Below are positions 1 through 8,144 of a DNA stretch of 64,000 nt, piece after piece; within the stretch, counting starts at the first letter, position 1; each line of letters begins with the position of its first letter. Under the pieces are notes generated by a model. That model had not been told where the DNA came from, searched no databases, and worked only from the letters and a program-made list of their open reading frames with translations. The position numbers and the translations under genes were made by a program. The stretch comes from Sphingobium lignivorans. GTDB lineage: Bacteria; Pseudomonadota; Alphaproteobacteria; Sphingomonadales; Sphingomonadaceae. Location: the NCBI RefSeq assembly GCF_014203955.1, contig NZ_JACHKA010000001.1:3193001-3257000 (forward strand), in the 5' to 3' direction.

Positions 1-1248
1 GGACCGTTCGCGATCCTCTCGGGCATGGAGCCCGGTTCACCCGATGCGGAATGCCGCATCGAGGATCTGGTGGACCGCTATCTGTTGCGCGATGTCGCTT
101 ATGCCGACCCGTTCACGGGCGATCCCGCCAATCCCGTTGCGCTCATCGACAGTCTCGCGGGCTGGCGCGACCTCATCGATGCCAACCGCCCGCTTGCCGC
201 TGCCTTCGGCTTCGCGCACTGGAAGCGGGACACGGTGGCGCCGCTGCTCTGGGGCGGGCATGCCGTTCCCTTCAGAAGTGCCAGCCGCAGTGCCCTGGAC
301 GCATTGCCGCCCGGCGCCGCCGTGGCCGTCTGGAAAGCGCGCGTGCCGGCGGCCTTTCTCGCCGAGCTTGAGTACGGGCCCTGGCGCATCCTCGAAGTCG
401 AGGATGGGTTCATCCGGTCTGCGGGCCTCGGCGCAGACTGCGTACCTCCGCTCTCGATCGTGGTGGATGATCTTGGCGTCCATTATGATCCGTCGCGGCC
501 GAGCCGGCTGGAAGAGATGCTCGCGCGCGACGACACCTCCCCGGCCGATCGCGCGCGTGCGCAGCGCCTGTGCGCCTGGCTGGTGCGCGAGGGCGTCAGC
601 AAATATGGCGTCGGCGGTGGCGCTGCGGTCCCGCGCCTCGGCGGAAGCAAGCGGCACATTCTCGTGGTCGGCCAGGTGGAGGATGATCGGTCCGTCCTTT
701 CGGGCGGCGGCGATGTCCGCTCCAATCTCGAATTGCTGCGGCGTGTGCGCCGGGATGCGCCGGATGCATGGATCGTCTATCGGCCTCACCCCGATGTGGA
801 GGCCGGCCATCGCCGCGGCGCCATCCCCGCGCCGGCGGCCCTGAGCCTCGCCGACGCGATCGATGCGGAGAGCCCGATCAGCGGCCTCATCGCGATGAGC
901 GACGAAGTCCATGTCATCACCTCGCTGGCGGGCTTCGAGGCGCTGTTGCAGGGACGAACCGTCGTCACGCACGGCACGCCGTTCTTCGCAGGCTGGGGCC
1001 TGACGCGGGATCTCGCCGCGCCCGTGTCCCGCCGCGGCAAGCCCCTTTCCATCGATGCGCTCGCGGCGGCCGTGCTGCTACGCTATCCCCGCTATCTCGA
1101 CCCTGTGACAAATTTGCCCTGCCCGGCGGAAATTGTCGTCCGGCGATTGCTCTCTGGTGTTCAGCGCGAAAATATTGCACTAGTTCAGTCACGCCGGTTG
1201 GTTGGGTGGGCCAGACGCGCATTTGCGCAACTTGTGGGAACAAGATGA
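1..1248 (+). CDS. kpsC: capsular polysaccharide beta-Kdo transferase KpsC, 3' part
   Basis: The reading frame is open to the left edge, so only the C-terminal ~415 residues are present; full KpsC proteins are longer, with two glycosyltransferase modules. Visible motifs are EDGFIRSAGLG, a nucleotide-sugar-fold segment ILVVGQVEDDRS, YRPHPDVEAG, and near the end HGTPFFAGWGLTRD, all typical of the KpsC/LpsZ family. KpsC adds Kdo units of the poly-Kdo linker that joins group 2-type capsule to its lipid anchor, on the cytoplasmic side of the inner membrane. The stop codon overlaps the start of kpsS (ATGA), so the two are co-transcribed. The methionine at 25 is probably internal. Confidence 0.88.
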   Translation, partial: GPFAILSGMEPGSPDAECRIEDLVDRYLLRDVAYADPFTGDPANPVALIDSLAGWRDLIDANRPLAAAFGFAHWKRDTVAPLLWGGHAVPFRSASRSALDALPPGAAVAVWKARVPAAFLAELEYGPWRILEVEDGFIRSAGLGADCVPPLSIVVDDLGVHYDPSRPSRLEEMLARDDTSPADRARAQRLCAWLVREGVSKYGVGGGAAVPRLGGSKRHILVVGQVEDDRSVLSGGGDVRSNLELLRRVRRDAPDAWIVYRPHPDVEAGHRRGAIPAPAALSLADAIDAESPISGLIAMSDEVHVITSLAGFEALLQGRTVVTHGTPFFAGWGLTRDLAAPVSRRGKPLSIDALAAAVLLRYPRYLDPVTNLPCPAEIVVRRLLSGVQRENIALVQSRRLVGWARRAFAQLVGTR

Positions 1249-2489
1249 AGTACCAACCCATAGCGCACCGGAATTTCCTGTTTCTGCAAGGCCCTCCCGG
1301 CAGCTTCTTCTGGAGTCTGGCCGAAAGGCTTCGCGATCTTGAGTGCGGGATCTTCCGCATCAATCTGAACGGCGGCGATCGTGCCGACTGGCCGGGAGAC
1401 GCGACAGATTACCGCGGCACCCGCAGGCGCTGGACCTTGTTCATCGACAGGTTCCTGAGCGAGCATGGCATTACGGATATCGTGCTCTTTGGCGATTGTC
1501 GGCCGATGCACATGGCTGCCCATCACATGGCGCAGCTCCGCAAGATCGATGTTCATGTTTTCGAGGAAGGCTATATCCGTCCGGACTGGCTGACGCTGGA
1601 ACCGAGCGGCGTCAACGGCAACTCGTCGCTTTCCCGCGACCCCAGATGGTACCTCGAAGCCGCGAAGAAGCTCCCTCCTCTGCCCGATCGCCCACCGATC
1701 ACCGCCAGCTTCCGCCGCCGGGCGCGCGACGCCTATCGTTATTATTCCCAGGTTGTCCTGAAGCGGCCATTCTATCCCTTCTACACATCCCATCGCCGGG
1801 GATCGCTGCTGCTCGAGGGCTTTGGCTGGCTCTACAAATTCGCGCGCGAAAAGGCGGATGAGAATCATGCCGCGAAGATCGTCGCCCGCCTGCCGGAAGC
1901 GCCTTATTTTCTCTTCCCGCTCCAGCTTTCCAACGACTACCAGATCCGCGAGCACTCACCGTTCCAGAACATGGCGGAAGCGGTCGACTATGTGCTCTAC
2001 AGTTTCGCGCGCCGGGCGCCGCAACATGTGCGTCTTCTCGTCAAGGAACATCCGCTCGATGCGAACTTCCTCAGCTGGCGGCGGCGCATCGAGGCGCGGG
2101 CACGGCGCCTGGGCATTGCGGACAGGGTGATGCATATCGCCGGCGGGGACCTGTCCCTGCTGACGGAAGATGCCTGTGGGATGGTGACCGTGAACAGCAC
2201 ATCCGCCACGCTGGCACTGGCGGCTGGCGTTCCCACCATGGCACTGGGCAAGGCGATTTACGACATTCCCCAGCTCACACATCAGGGCCGGCTCGACGAT
2301 TTCTGGACGCGCCCGCAGGCGCCCAATGCCCGGCTGTTCGACGCCTTCCGGCGCGTCCTGTATGATCGCTGCCTCATCTATGGCGGTCTGGCCAGCCAGT
2401 CGGCCACGGAAATCCTCGTGGAATCGGCAGTCGAACGCCTCGCGGGCGATCGCGTAAGCCACTGGGCGCCGGAGCTTATCCGGGCGTGA
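1245..2489 (+). CDS. kpsS: capsular polysaccharide Kdo transferase/export protein KpsS
   Basis: A 414-residue protein starting at the ATG that overlaps the kpsC stop. Family motifs are EEGYIRPDWLTLEPSGVN (about residues 107-124), LFPLQLSNDYQIR, LVKEHPLD, and a C-terminal donor-binding segment VNSTSATLALAAGVPTMALG. KpsS adds the first Kdo to the lysophosphatidylglycerol anchor, after which KpsC extends the linker. The frame stays open for about 475 bases upstream, but that stretch is antisense-like noise inside kpsC. The 3' end overlaps the convergent glycosyltransferase gene by 14 bp. Confidence 0.9.
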   Translation: MKYQPIAHRNFLFLQGPPGSFFWSLAERLRDLECGIFRINLNGGDRADWPGDATDYRGTRRRWTLFIDRFLSEHGITDIVLFGDCRPMHMAAHHMAQLRKIDVHVFEEGYIRPDWLTLEPSGVNGNSSLSRDPRWYLEAAKKLPPLPDRPPITASFRRRARDAYRYYSQVVLKRPFYPFYTSHRRGSLLLEGFGWLYKFAREKADENHAAKIVARLPEAPYFLFPLQLSNDYQIREHSPFQNMAEAVDYVLYSFARRAPQHVRLLVKEHPLDANFLSWRRRIEARARRLGIADRVMHIAGGDLSLLTEDACGMVTVNSTSATLALAAGVPTMALGKAIYDIPQLTHQGRLDDFWTRPQAPNARLFDAFRRVLYDRCLIYGGLASQSATEILVESAVERLAGDRVSHWAPELIRA

Positions 2490-3666
2490 TAAGGAACTCC
2501 AGCCAGTGGTCGACTTTCGCGAAGTGAGCTTCCCAGCGGGGCGGCTCCCAGCCTGAAAGACGACCGAGCTGGCTGGCGCGCGAGGGGCTATTCTCCAGCG
2601 CATAATCCTCGATCAGCCGGGCCCAGCCGAGACCATCGATCGGGCTCAGATAATCGGGAATTTCGCCGGCAAGCTCGCGGAAAACGGGCAGATCGCTTGC
2701 AATTGCCGGCGTACCACAGGCTAGCGCCTCGACCAGCGGCAAGCCATAGCCTTCCGCGAACGAAGGAAAGAGAAGCGCGCGCGCACCGCGCATATAGGCG
2801 ATCAGCGCGGCATCGTCGCAACGGGAAAGCTCGATCACATGCCCCCGGATCGCCTCACTGCGCTCGAGCATGTCGACCGTCTGCTCGCATTCCCAGCCGC
2901 GCTGCCCGATGATGACGAGTTGCGGGCAGGCTGCCCCCAGTCGCCGCGCCATCTGCGCCCAGATATTCAGGATCAGGAGGTGATTCTTGCGCGCCTCGAT
3001 GGTCCCGACCATCACAAAATAGGGACGCCCCGGCAGGAGCGGTACAGGCCCCTTCTCGGGCATAGCCGGCGCGGCCACACCCAGCGGCGCCATCAGCGAC
3101 GGCGGCAAGCGCAATGTTCGCTGCAGACCCGCGAAGACGGCGAGTTCGTGGAGTGTATCCCGGCTGTTGCCGATCACGCCCGCGCCATGATGCAGGAGCG
3201 AGGTCATGCGCCGGAGATGCTTCTCGGGTTCGCCGGGACGGCAATATTCGGGATGAGTCAGGGGAATGAGATCATGCACGAAGTAGATGGGCTTCACGCC
3301 GGTCCGTTCCAGCCAGGCGGCATGACCCGGCCGATCCAGCCCCGTATGACCGACATTGAGGTAAATCCGGTTGGCGGCATTCCGCTTTCCCGGGCTCCCC
3401 ATGAGAGCCCCCGGGAGCGTCGCCAGCAATCGGGAACGCACCTCACCGCCCTGAGCGAGCAGCAGATCGAAGAGCCGCACTGAATCCCGCCGTGTCAGGA
3501 CACGCGTGAGCCCGCCCCGCTGCACCACGGCCCGGGCACGCTCCCGGAAATGTCGTACATAAGCGAGACACGTCCGGTCGATCCCCGTCGGGAACAGACC
3601 TTCCCATGCCCGCCAGACGAGCCGGCTGACGTCCAGGAGGATTTCAGTGCCATCTCCGCTTTGCAT
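2476..3666 (-). CDS. glycosyltransferase family 4 (GT-B fold)
   Basis: A 396-residue GT-B glycosyltransferase without membrane segments. The N-terminal half has FVHDLIPLTHPEYC and VIGNSRDT. The C-terminal half has VGTIEARKNHLLIL and the donor-site signature FPSFAEGYGLPLVEALACG followed by TPAIASDLPVFRELAGE, as in mannosyl/rhamnosyl transferases of exopolysaccharide loci. It probably adds a sugar to the capsule repeat unit, given kpsC-kpsS next door; sugar and acceptor cannot be read from sequence. It is convergent with kpsS and begins 17 bp after the stop of the export-protein remnant on the same strand, so it was probably the next gene in that operon. Confidence 0.85.
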   Translation of the reverse strand: MQSGDGTEILLDVSRLVWRAWEGLFPTGIDRTCLAYVRHFRERARAVVQRGGLTRVLTRRDSVRLFDLLLAQGGEVRSRLLATLPGALMGSPGKRNAANRIYLNVGHTGLDRPGHAAWLERTGVKPIYFVHDLIPLTHPEYCRPGEPEKHLRRMTSLLHHGAGVIGNSRDTLHELAVFAGLQRTLRLPPSLMAPLGVAAPAMPEKGPVPLLPGRPYFVMVGTIEARKNHLLILNIWAQMARRLGAACPQLVIIGQRGWECEQTVDMLERSEAIRGHVIELSRCDDAALIAYMRGARALLFPSFAEGYGLPLVEALACGTPAIASDLPVFRELAGEIPDYLSPIDGLGWARLIEDYALENSPSRASQLGRLSGWEPPRWEAHFAKVDHWLEFLITPG

Positions 3667-3683
3667 GACAACAGCCGGGGCGA

Positions 3684-3840
3684 TCAGACGATGGTCTGCG
3701 ATACGGCCTGAGGAACCTTCGAGAAGTCCGCCTGCGGCACGTTCGTCACGTGGATCACATCCATGTCCCTGATCTTCGAAATCTCGGTCACTCTACTCAG
3801 GTTGATCCTCAAACCGACCATCCGATCCTGATAACGCACG
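3684..3840 (-). pseudogene. 3' remnant of a polysaccharide biosynthesis/export protein
   Basis: The last ~48 codons before the stop at 3684 read like the C-terminus of Wza/KpsD-type outer-membrane export proteins: a stretch with INLSRVTEISKIRDMDVIHV followed by TNVPQADFSK, matching the usual pattern of a charged patch, D-D/M-DVI-V-NAP and a short tail. Upstream the frame continues but turns into arginine/serine/proline-rich noise, and no start or rest of the family is visible. The glycosyltransferase gene starts 17 bp downstream on the same strand. The simplest reading is that a kps-locus rearrangement left only the 3' end. The resemblance is judged by eye and the upstream limit is approximate. 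Confidence 0.4.
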
Positions 3841-4185
3841 AACAGCCCGCTGGATAACATCCCCTGGTGGCGGCGTCTTCCACGCCGCGGTGGCTCGGCT
3901 TCGGCATGCCCGGCAATCGACGTCTTTGCAATGCATAAAGGCTGCTCCGCGCACGCATGACGGTCACGACCTCGTGGCGCGCAGCTGCTTCTTCTCGTGA
4001 CGGAATCGGCCTCATCTTCCCTTGGAGATGCTCGACCGCGCCCACTCGCGATCGGAACGAGGAGCGCGGCGGCGGCATCGCTCGTCCTGGCTCCTGCCAG
4101 CCACGCCGGGATGTTGACGGCTTGCTGACCGGCCCCAAGCACGTCAAGGAGCGGACTGAGCATCCAAAAGCGAGTCTGGTTCATC
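3841..4185. other. gene-free stretch between capsule remnant and aguA
   Basis: About 345 bases without a convincing coding frame on either strand. It should contain the aguA promoter. No repeat or clear hairpin was seen. Confidence 0.5.
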
Positions 4186-5169
4186 ATGTCCCTTCTCATG
4201 CCTCCCGAATGGGCGCCGCAGGAGCGGCTCTGGATCGGCTTTCCCGGCGATCCTGCCGAGTGGCCCGCTGCCCTGCCGGCTGCGCAGAGGCAGGCTGCGG
4301 CTTTCGCCAGTGCGGTGGCGGATGCAGAGCAGCCGGTCACGCTGCTTGTCCGCAGCGAGGCTGACCTTGCCATCGCCCGATCTCTCGCCGCGCCTGCTGT
4401 CACCGTCCAGCACATGCCCTTCGGGGACGTCTGGCTGCGCGACACGGGCCCGCTCGGCATCCTCGGGCCCAACGGCGCCCGCGCGCTCGTCGATTTCGAT
4501 TTCAACGGCTGGGGCGGCAAGTTCAGGATGCCCGGCGATGAGGATATCGGCGCGCGCCTCGCCGCGACGACCGGCCTTCCCTGCCGCCATGTGCCGATGA
4601 TCTTCGAGGGCGGCGCGGTGGATACGGACGGCACCGGCCTGTTCGTCACCACCGAGCAATGCCTCCTCAACCGGAATCGCAATCCCGGACTGGATCGCCG
4701 CCAGATCGAGACACTGCTGGCCGGCTCGCTTGGCCTTTCCGCCATGCTCTGGCTGGGCGACGGGCTGGTCAACGATCATACCGACGGCCATGTCGACAAT
4801 CTCGCTCGCTTCGTGGCGCCCGGTGTGCTGGCCGTCCCTCAGGCGACTACGCCTGACGACCCCAACACGGCCATCTATGCCGATGCCGCCGAGCGCGCCC
4901 GTGCCTTCGGGCTGGAGATTGCGCCGATGCCCTCGGTCGGCCGCTATGAAGTGGACGGCGCGATCGTGCCGGCCAGCTACATGAATTTCTGCATCACCAA
5001 CGCTGTCGTCATCGTTCCCCAATATGGTGCGCCGAATGATGGCGCGGCGCTGGAGGCGCTGGCGCCCTTCTTCCCCGGCCGCACCCTTGTGGGCCTGCCG
5101 TCGGACGCCATATTGCGCGGCGGCGGCAGTTTTCATTGCATGAGCCAGCAGCTGCCCGCCGCCGCCTGA
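4186..5169 (+). CDS. aguA: agmatine deiminase
   Basis: A 327-residue member of the guanidino-group modifying (pentein) family that converts agmatine to N-carbamoylputrescine and ammonia in the cytoplasm. Characteristic sites are FGDVWLRDTGP (about residues 80-90), NDHTDGHVDN (about 197-206) and the C-terminal GGGSFHC motif carrying the catalytic cysteine (about residue 318). Length is slightly below the usual 340-370. The ATG at 4186 is used; a second ATG four codons later is an alternative. The next gene, 21 bp downstream, is the following enzyme of the same pathway, which makes the assignment firm. Confidence 0.93.
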   Translation: MSLLMPPEWAPQERLWIGFPGDPAEWPAALPAAQRQAAAFASAVADAEQPVTLLVRSEADLAIARSLAAPAVTVQHMPFGDVWLRDTGPLGILGPNGARALVDFDFNGWGGKFRMPGDEDIGARLAATTGLPCRHVPMIFEGGAVDTDGTGLFVTTEQCLLNRNRNPGLDRRQIETLLAGSLGLSAMLWLGDGLVNDHTDGHVDNLARFVAPGVLAVPQATTPDDPNTAIYADAAERARAFGLEIAPMPSVGRYEVDGAIVPASYMNFCITNAVVIVPQYGAPNDGAALEALAPFFPGRTLVGLPSDAILRGGGSFHCMSQQLPAAA

Positions 5170-5190
5170 TTTCCACCGCAGGATCGCCAG

Positions 5191-6057
5191 ATGTCGAAAG
5201 TCACCGTCGCCGCCCTTCAACTCGCCTTCTCGGATGACGAGGCCGCCAACATCGCGCTTGTCGAGGAGAATGTGGCCAAGGCCGCCGCTCGCGGCGCGCG
5301 GATCGTGCTGCCGCCCGAACTGTTCGAGGGCCCCTATTTCTGCACGGTCGAGGATGAGGCTTTGTTTGCCCGCGCCCGGCCGATTGGCGAGCATCCCGCC
5401 GTTCTCGCCATGCAGCGGGTGGCCAAGACGCAGGGCGTCTACATTCCCGTGAGCTTCTTCGAGCGCGACGGGCAGCATCATTACAACAGCCTCGCCATGA
5501 TCGATGACGAAGGCGAGGTCATGGGGGTCTATCGCAAGAGCCACATCCCGGACGGCCCGGGCTATGAGGAGAAATATTATTTCCGCCCCGGCAATACCGG
5601 CTTCCGGGTGTGGGAAACCCGCTATGGCACCATTGGCGTCGGGATCTGTTGGGATCAGTGGTATCCCGAGGTCGCGCGCGCCATGGCGCTGATGGGGGCC
5701 GAGCTGCTGTTCTACCCCACCGCGATCGGCACCGAGCCTTATGATGCCGAACTGGATACCAGCCGCATGTGGCGCCGCGCCATGCAGGGCCATGCGGTTT
5801 CCAACTGCATGCCCGTGATCGCTGCCAACCGCATCGGCGAGGAAGCCATGCCGGGCTGCGCTGGCCCGCAGCGTTTCTATGGCCATAGTTTCATCACCGA
5901 TGAATGGGGCGACCTCGTCTCGGACGTGGAAGACTGGCAAACGGGCGCGCTCGTCGCTACGCTCGATCTGGCCCAGGCTCGCCGCCATCGCGCGGGCATG
6001 GGCTTCTTCCGGGATCGGCGGCCGGATCTCTACGGCCGGCTGGTCCAGGATATCTGA
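5191..6057 (+). CDS. aguB: N-carbamoylputrescine amidase
   Basis: A 288-residue nitrilase-superfamily enzyme that hydrolyses N-carbamoylputrescine to putrescine, CO2 and ammonia. The Glu-Lys-Cys triad is visible: LPPELFEGP (Glu at about 44), YRKSHIPDGPGY (Lys at about 116) and GVGICWDQWYPE (Cys at about 154). Length matches the family. It follows aguA in the same direction, forming the usual aguA-aguB pair for making putrescine from agmatine or using agmatine as a nitrogen source. Confidence 0.93.
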   Translation: MSKVTVAALQLAFSDDEAANIALVEENVAKAAARGARIVLPPELFEGPYFCTVEDEALFARARPIGEHPAVLAMQRVAKTQGVYIPVSFFERDGQHHYNSLAMIDDEGEVMGVYRKSHIPDGPGYEEKYYFRPGNTGFRVWETRYGTIGVGICWDQWYPEVARAMALMGAELLFYPTAIGTEPYDAELDTSRMWRRAMQGHAVSNCMPVIAANRIGEEAMPGCAGPQRFYGHSFITDEWGDLVSDVEDWQTGALVATLDLAQARRHRAGMGFFRDRRPDLYGRLVQDI

Positions 6058-6085
6058 ACGGCCTCACCTGCAAGGAGAGCAAAGC

Positions 6086-6376
6086 ATGACCGTTGCCCGC
6101 CTCTACATCATTCCCGCCGCCGACGGGAAAAGCGCCGAAATGGAGGAAGCCCTCGTGGAACTGTCGAAAGTGGTCTCGGCCGCTGATGGCAGCGAAGGCG
6201 TGGAGCTTCTGCGCGACCTCGGCAACGAGCATCGCTTCATCTTCATCGAGAAATGGGCGAGCGAAGAGCATCACGCCCGCAGCCTCGCGACGCTGCCGGC
6301 AGGGTCGCTCGACGGTGTCCAGGCCGCCGCGGGCGGTCCGCCGGACGGGGCCTATTACGACTATCTGCTGTCCTGA
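6086..6376 (+). CDS. antibiotic biosynthesis monooxygenase-fold protein
   Basis: A 96-residue protein of the ABM/quinol monooxygenase-like dimeric alpha-beta barrel type. It starts at ATG 6086 after a good AAGGAGA ribosome site. The pattern ARLYIIPAADGKSAEMEEAL, then RDLGNEHRFIFIEKWASEEH, is the standard ABM layout (first strand, long helix, EKW strand, helix with HH). Such proteins act on quinols or aldehydes, or have no known substrate. It lies 28 bp after aguB and is probably in the same operon, though a role in polyamine metabolism is not established. Confidence 0.78.
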   Translation: MTVARLYIIPAADGKSAEMEEALVELSKVVSAADGSEGVELLRDLGNEHRFIFIEKWASEEHHARSLATLPAGSLDGVQAAAGGPPDGAYYDYLLS

Positions 6377-6388
6377 GTTCACTGCCGC

Positions 6389-6412
6389 GCGCCGCTTCCT
6401 CGGGAGCGGCGC
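6389..6412 (+). terminator. GC-rich hairpin after the agu operon
   Basis: An 8-bp perfect stem GCGCCGCT/AGCGGCGC with an 8-base loop, 12 bases after the operon's last stop codon. No T-tract follows, so it is at best an imperfect intrinsic terminator or 3' stabilising hairpin. Confidence 0.35.
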
Positions 6413-6474
6413 CATGGTCCCTGCGGAAGACACTGGTCGGGAGGGTCACCCTGCGCCGCCAAGCGTAACCGCGC

Positions 6475-6745
6475 GCGGTCCAACCGTGCCGGCCCAACAC
6501 TGCACAGCGGGCTGGAAGTTTACAAAGATGACGGCACGTCCCCGTCATCTTCCGCTTCCGTGAACCTCGCGGGAGGGCCGATATGGCGGACGCCTGCGCC
6601 CATCCCCGCAAGCCTCTGCGGCCTGACCGATTGATGAAAGCGCTCCGAGAAGAAAGAGCCGTACATGGACTGTCTCCGTCGATGGCAAGAGGCGTCGGGC
6701 GGGGTTGCCATGGGGGATAGGGTGTAGGACAGCGGAAAAGCGAGG
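6475..6745 (-). repeat. dispersed intergenic repeat, copy A
   Basis: Read on the minus strand, this ~270-bp stretch matches a plus-strand stretch at 58428-58685. Shared blocks in the same order are GCTTTTCC-CTGTCCTACACC, CATGGCA, GACGCCTC, GGCTCTTTCT, GTCAGG, GGAAGCGGAAGATGAC, and TCATCTTT followed by TAAACTTCCAG. Spacers between blocks are diverged and differ in length, which breaks any shared reading frame, so the element looks non-coding. The distal part forms a hairpin with stem AAGATGACGG/CCGTCATCTT and a 7-base loop. Confidence 0.75.
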
Positions 6746-7429
6746 CTGATGGAAGATGAAGTCGAGTTCAACGCCGGCCCGGCCCATCCCATCCGCCTGC
6801 CCTGTAGCGGGACGCGATGGGCGCCATGCACGTTCCGTGTGGGCCCCTCCATCTGGTTGGCGAACTCTTCCTGACGATGGCGCGGTTCCCTGCAGCAATC
6901 TTTTGTAATGTATCGGCGCAAATCGCGAAACAATCCGGTGGCACTCCTCGCATGGATAATCCACGGAGGTTCCCGCTTGAGTTCCCGTCCGCGGTGTGCG
7001 CGATCAGCCCGTTCTGCCCAGGTTGCGCGCCCTACAGTTCGCACGGTCTCTCGTGTCGGGACGAACCATGCCGCTTCCTGCGGGCTTCCGCCTGCGCTGG
7101 CGCCCTTTCTCGCCAGGGGGCTTGAAGAGGTTGTTCCCCGCATCGCCGCAGGATATGAGCCGGGTTCGCGCGTGGCTCACGCCCGGGGATGATCTGCACC
7201 GCACTGGCAATCCCGCAAAGAGGGACAGTTCCCGGGCTGACGCCGCAGTTTTACAGTAAGTGCTGAAGACATGGCGACGGGGGAGCCGGGGACCGGCCTG
7301 ATCCGAAAGGATCTGATGAAAGGAGAGGGAGTCGATGCCGGTTGTCCGGCTATTTCGCTTGGGAAGGCGGCCGATGTTGCGGCTGTCCCCACCATTCAAC
7401 AAAACGACTTCAAAGAGCCCCGAAACCCT
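6746..7429. other. gene-free stretch upstream of the two-component pair
   Basis: Nothing with coding character is seen on either strand. With copy A of the repeat, this makes a gap of about 1 kb between the agu operon and the response regulator gene, whose promoter it must contain. Confidence 0.55.
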
Positions 7430-8144
7430 ATGACTGCCCAGACTATCATTCTCGTCGAAGACGACCCGGCCCTGCGCACGCTGATTGCGCGGCTCCTGCA
7501 GGAAAACGGCTTCATGGTGCGGACCGCCGCGACGGCGCCGGAAATGTGGGTCGCGCTGGAAAACGGCCCCGAGGCGGACCTGATCATCCTGGATATCATG
7601 CTGCCCGGCACCAACGGCATCGACTTGTGCCGCAAGATCCGCAAGAGCAGCGACGTGCCCATCATCTTCATCAGCGCGAAAGGCAGCGACGAGGACCGCA
7701 TCCTGGGACTCGAGCTCGGCGCCGACGACTTCCTGTCCAAGCCTTTCCAGCCGCGCGAACTCATCGCGCGCACTCGGGCGATCCTGCGCCGGGGGCCGCG
7801 CACGGACCGGGACGATTCGCGCGGGCGCAACGAATTCCAGTTCAACGGCTGGACCGTCTTCTTCTCCCGCCGCGAGTTGCGCTCGCCAACGGGCGCAGTG
7901 GTCGATCTGACGGGTGCGGAGTTCGATCTCCTCGCCACATTCGTGTCGCAGCCCATGCGCGTCATCGGCCCGCGAGCGATTGATCGAATTGTCGCGCACG
8001 CGGCTGAGCGACAGTTCGGACCGCAGCATAGACGTGCTGGTCAGCCGGCTGAGACGCAAGCTCGCGGCGGCCGGGGGCGATCCGCCCATCGTGACCATCC
8101 GCGGCGTCGGCTACATGTTCAGCGCGCAGGTCACGCCGGCTTGA
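7430..8144 (+). pseudogene. OmpR-family response regulator with a +1 frameshift
   Basis: The receiver domain starts at ATG 7430 with ILVEDDPALR; the phosphoacceptor Asp is in LIILDIMLPG (about residue 55) and the Lys in FLSKPFQP. The winged-helix DNA-binding domain begins normally up to about residue 180 (PMRVIG). One extra C in the CCC run at 7969-7971 then shifts the frame. The rest of the winged helix is intact in the neighbouring frame (RERLIELSRTRL, RSIDVLVSRLRRKL, TIRGVGYMF) and stops at 8144. Removing one base gives a normal 237-residue regulator. As written, the frame reads straight on into the kinase, giving a receiver-kinase fusion. Sequencing error is possible. Confidence 0.85.

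Noticed and set aside
4144-5988. Minus-strand frame of 614 codons
   Set aside because: Antisense to aguA and aguB, which have all catalytic motifs; composition (His/Gly/Ala/Arg-rich) is typical of GC-rich shadow frames.
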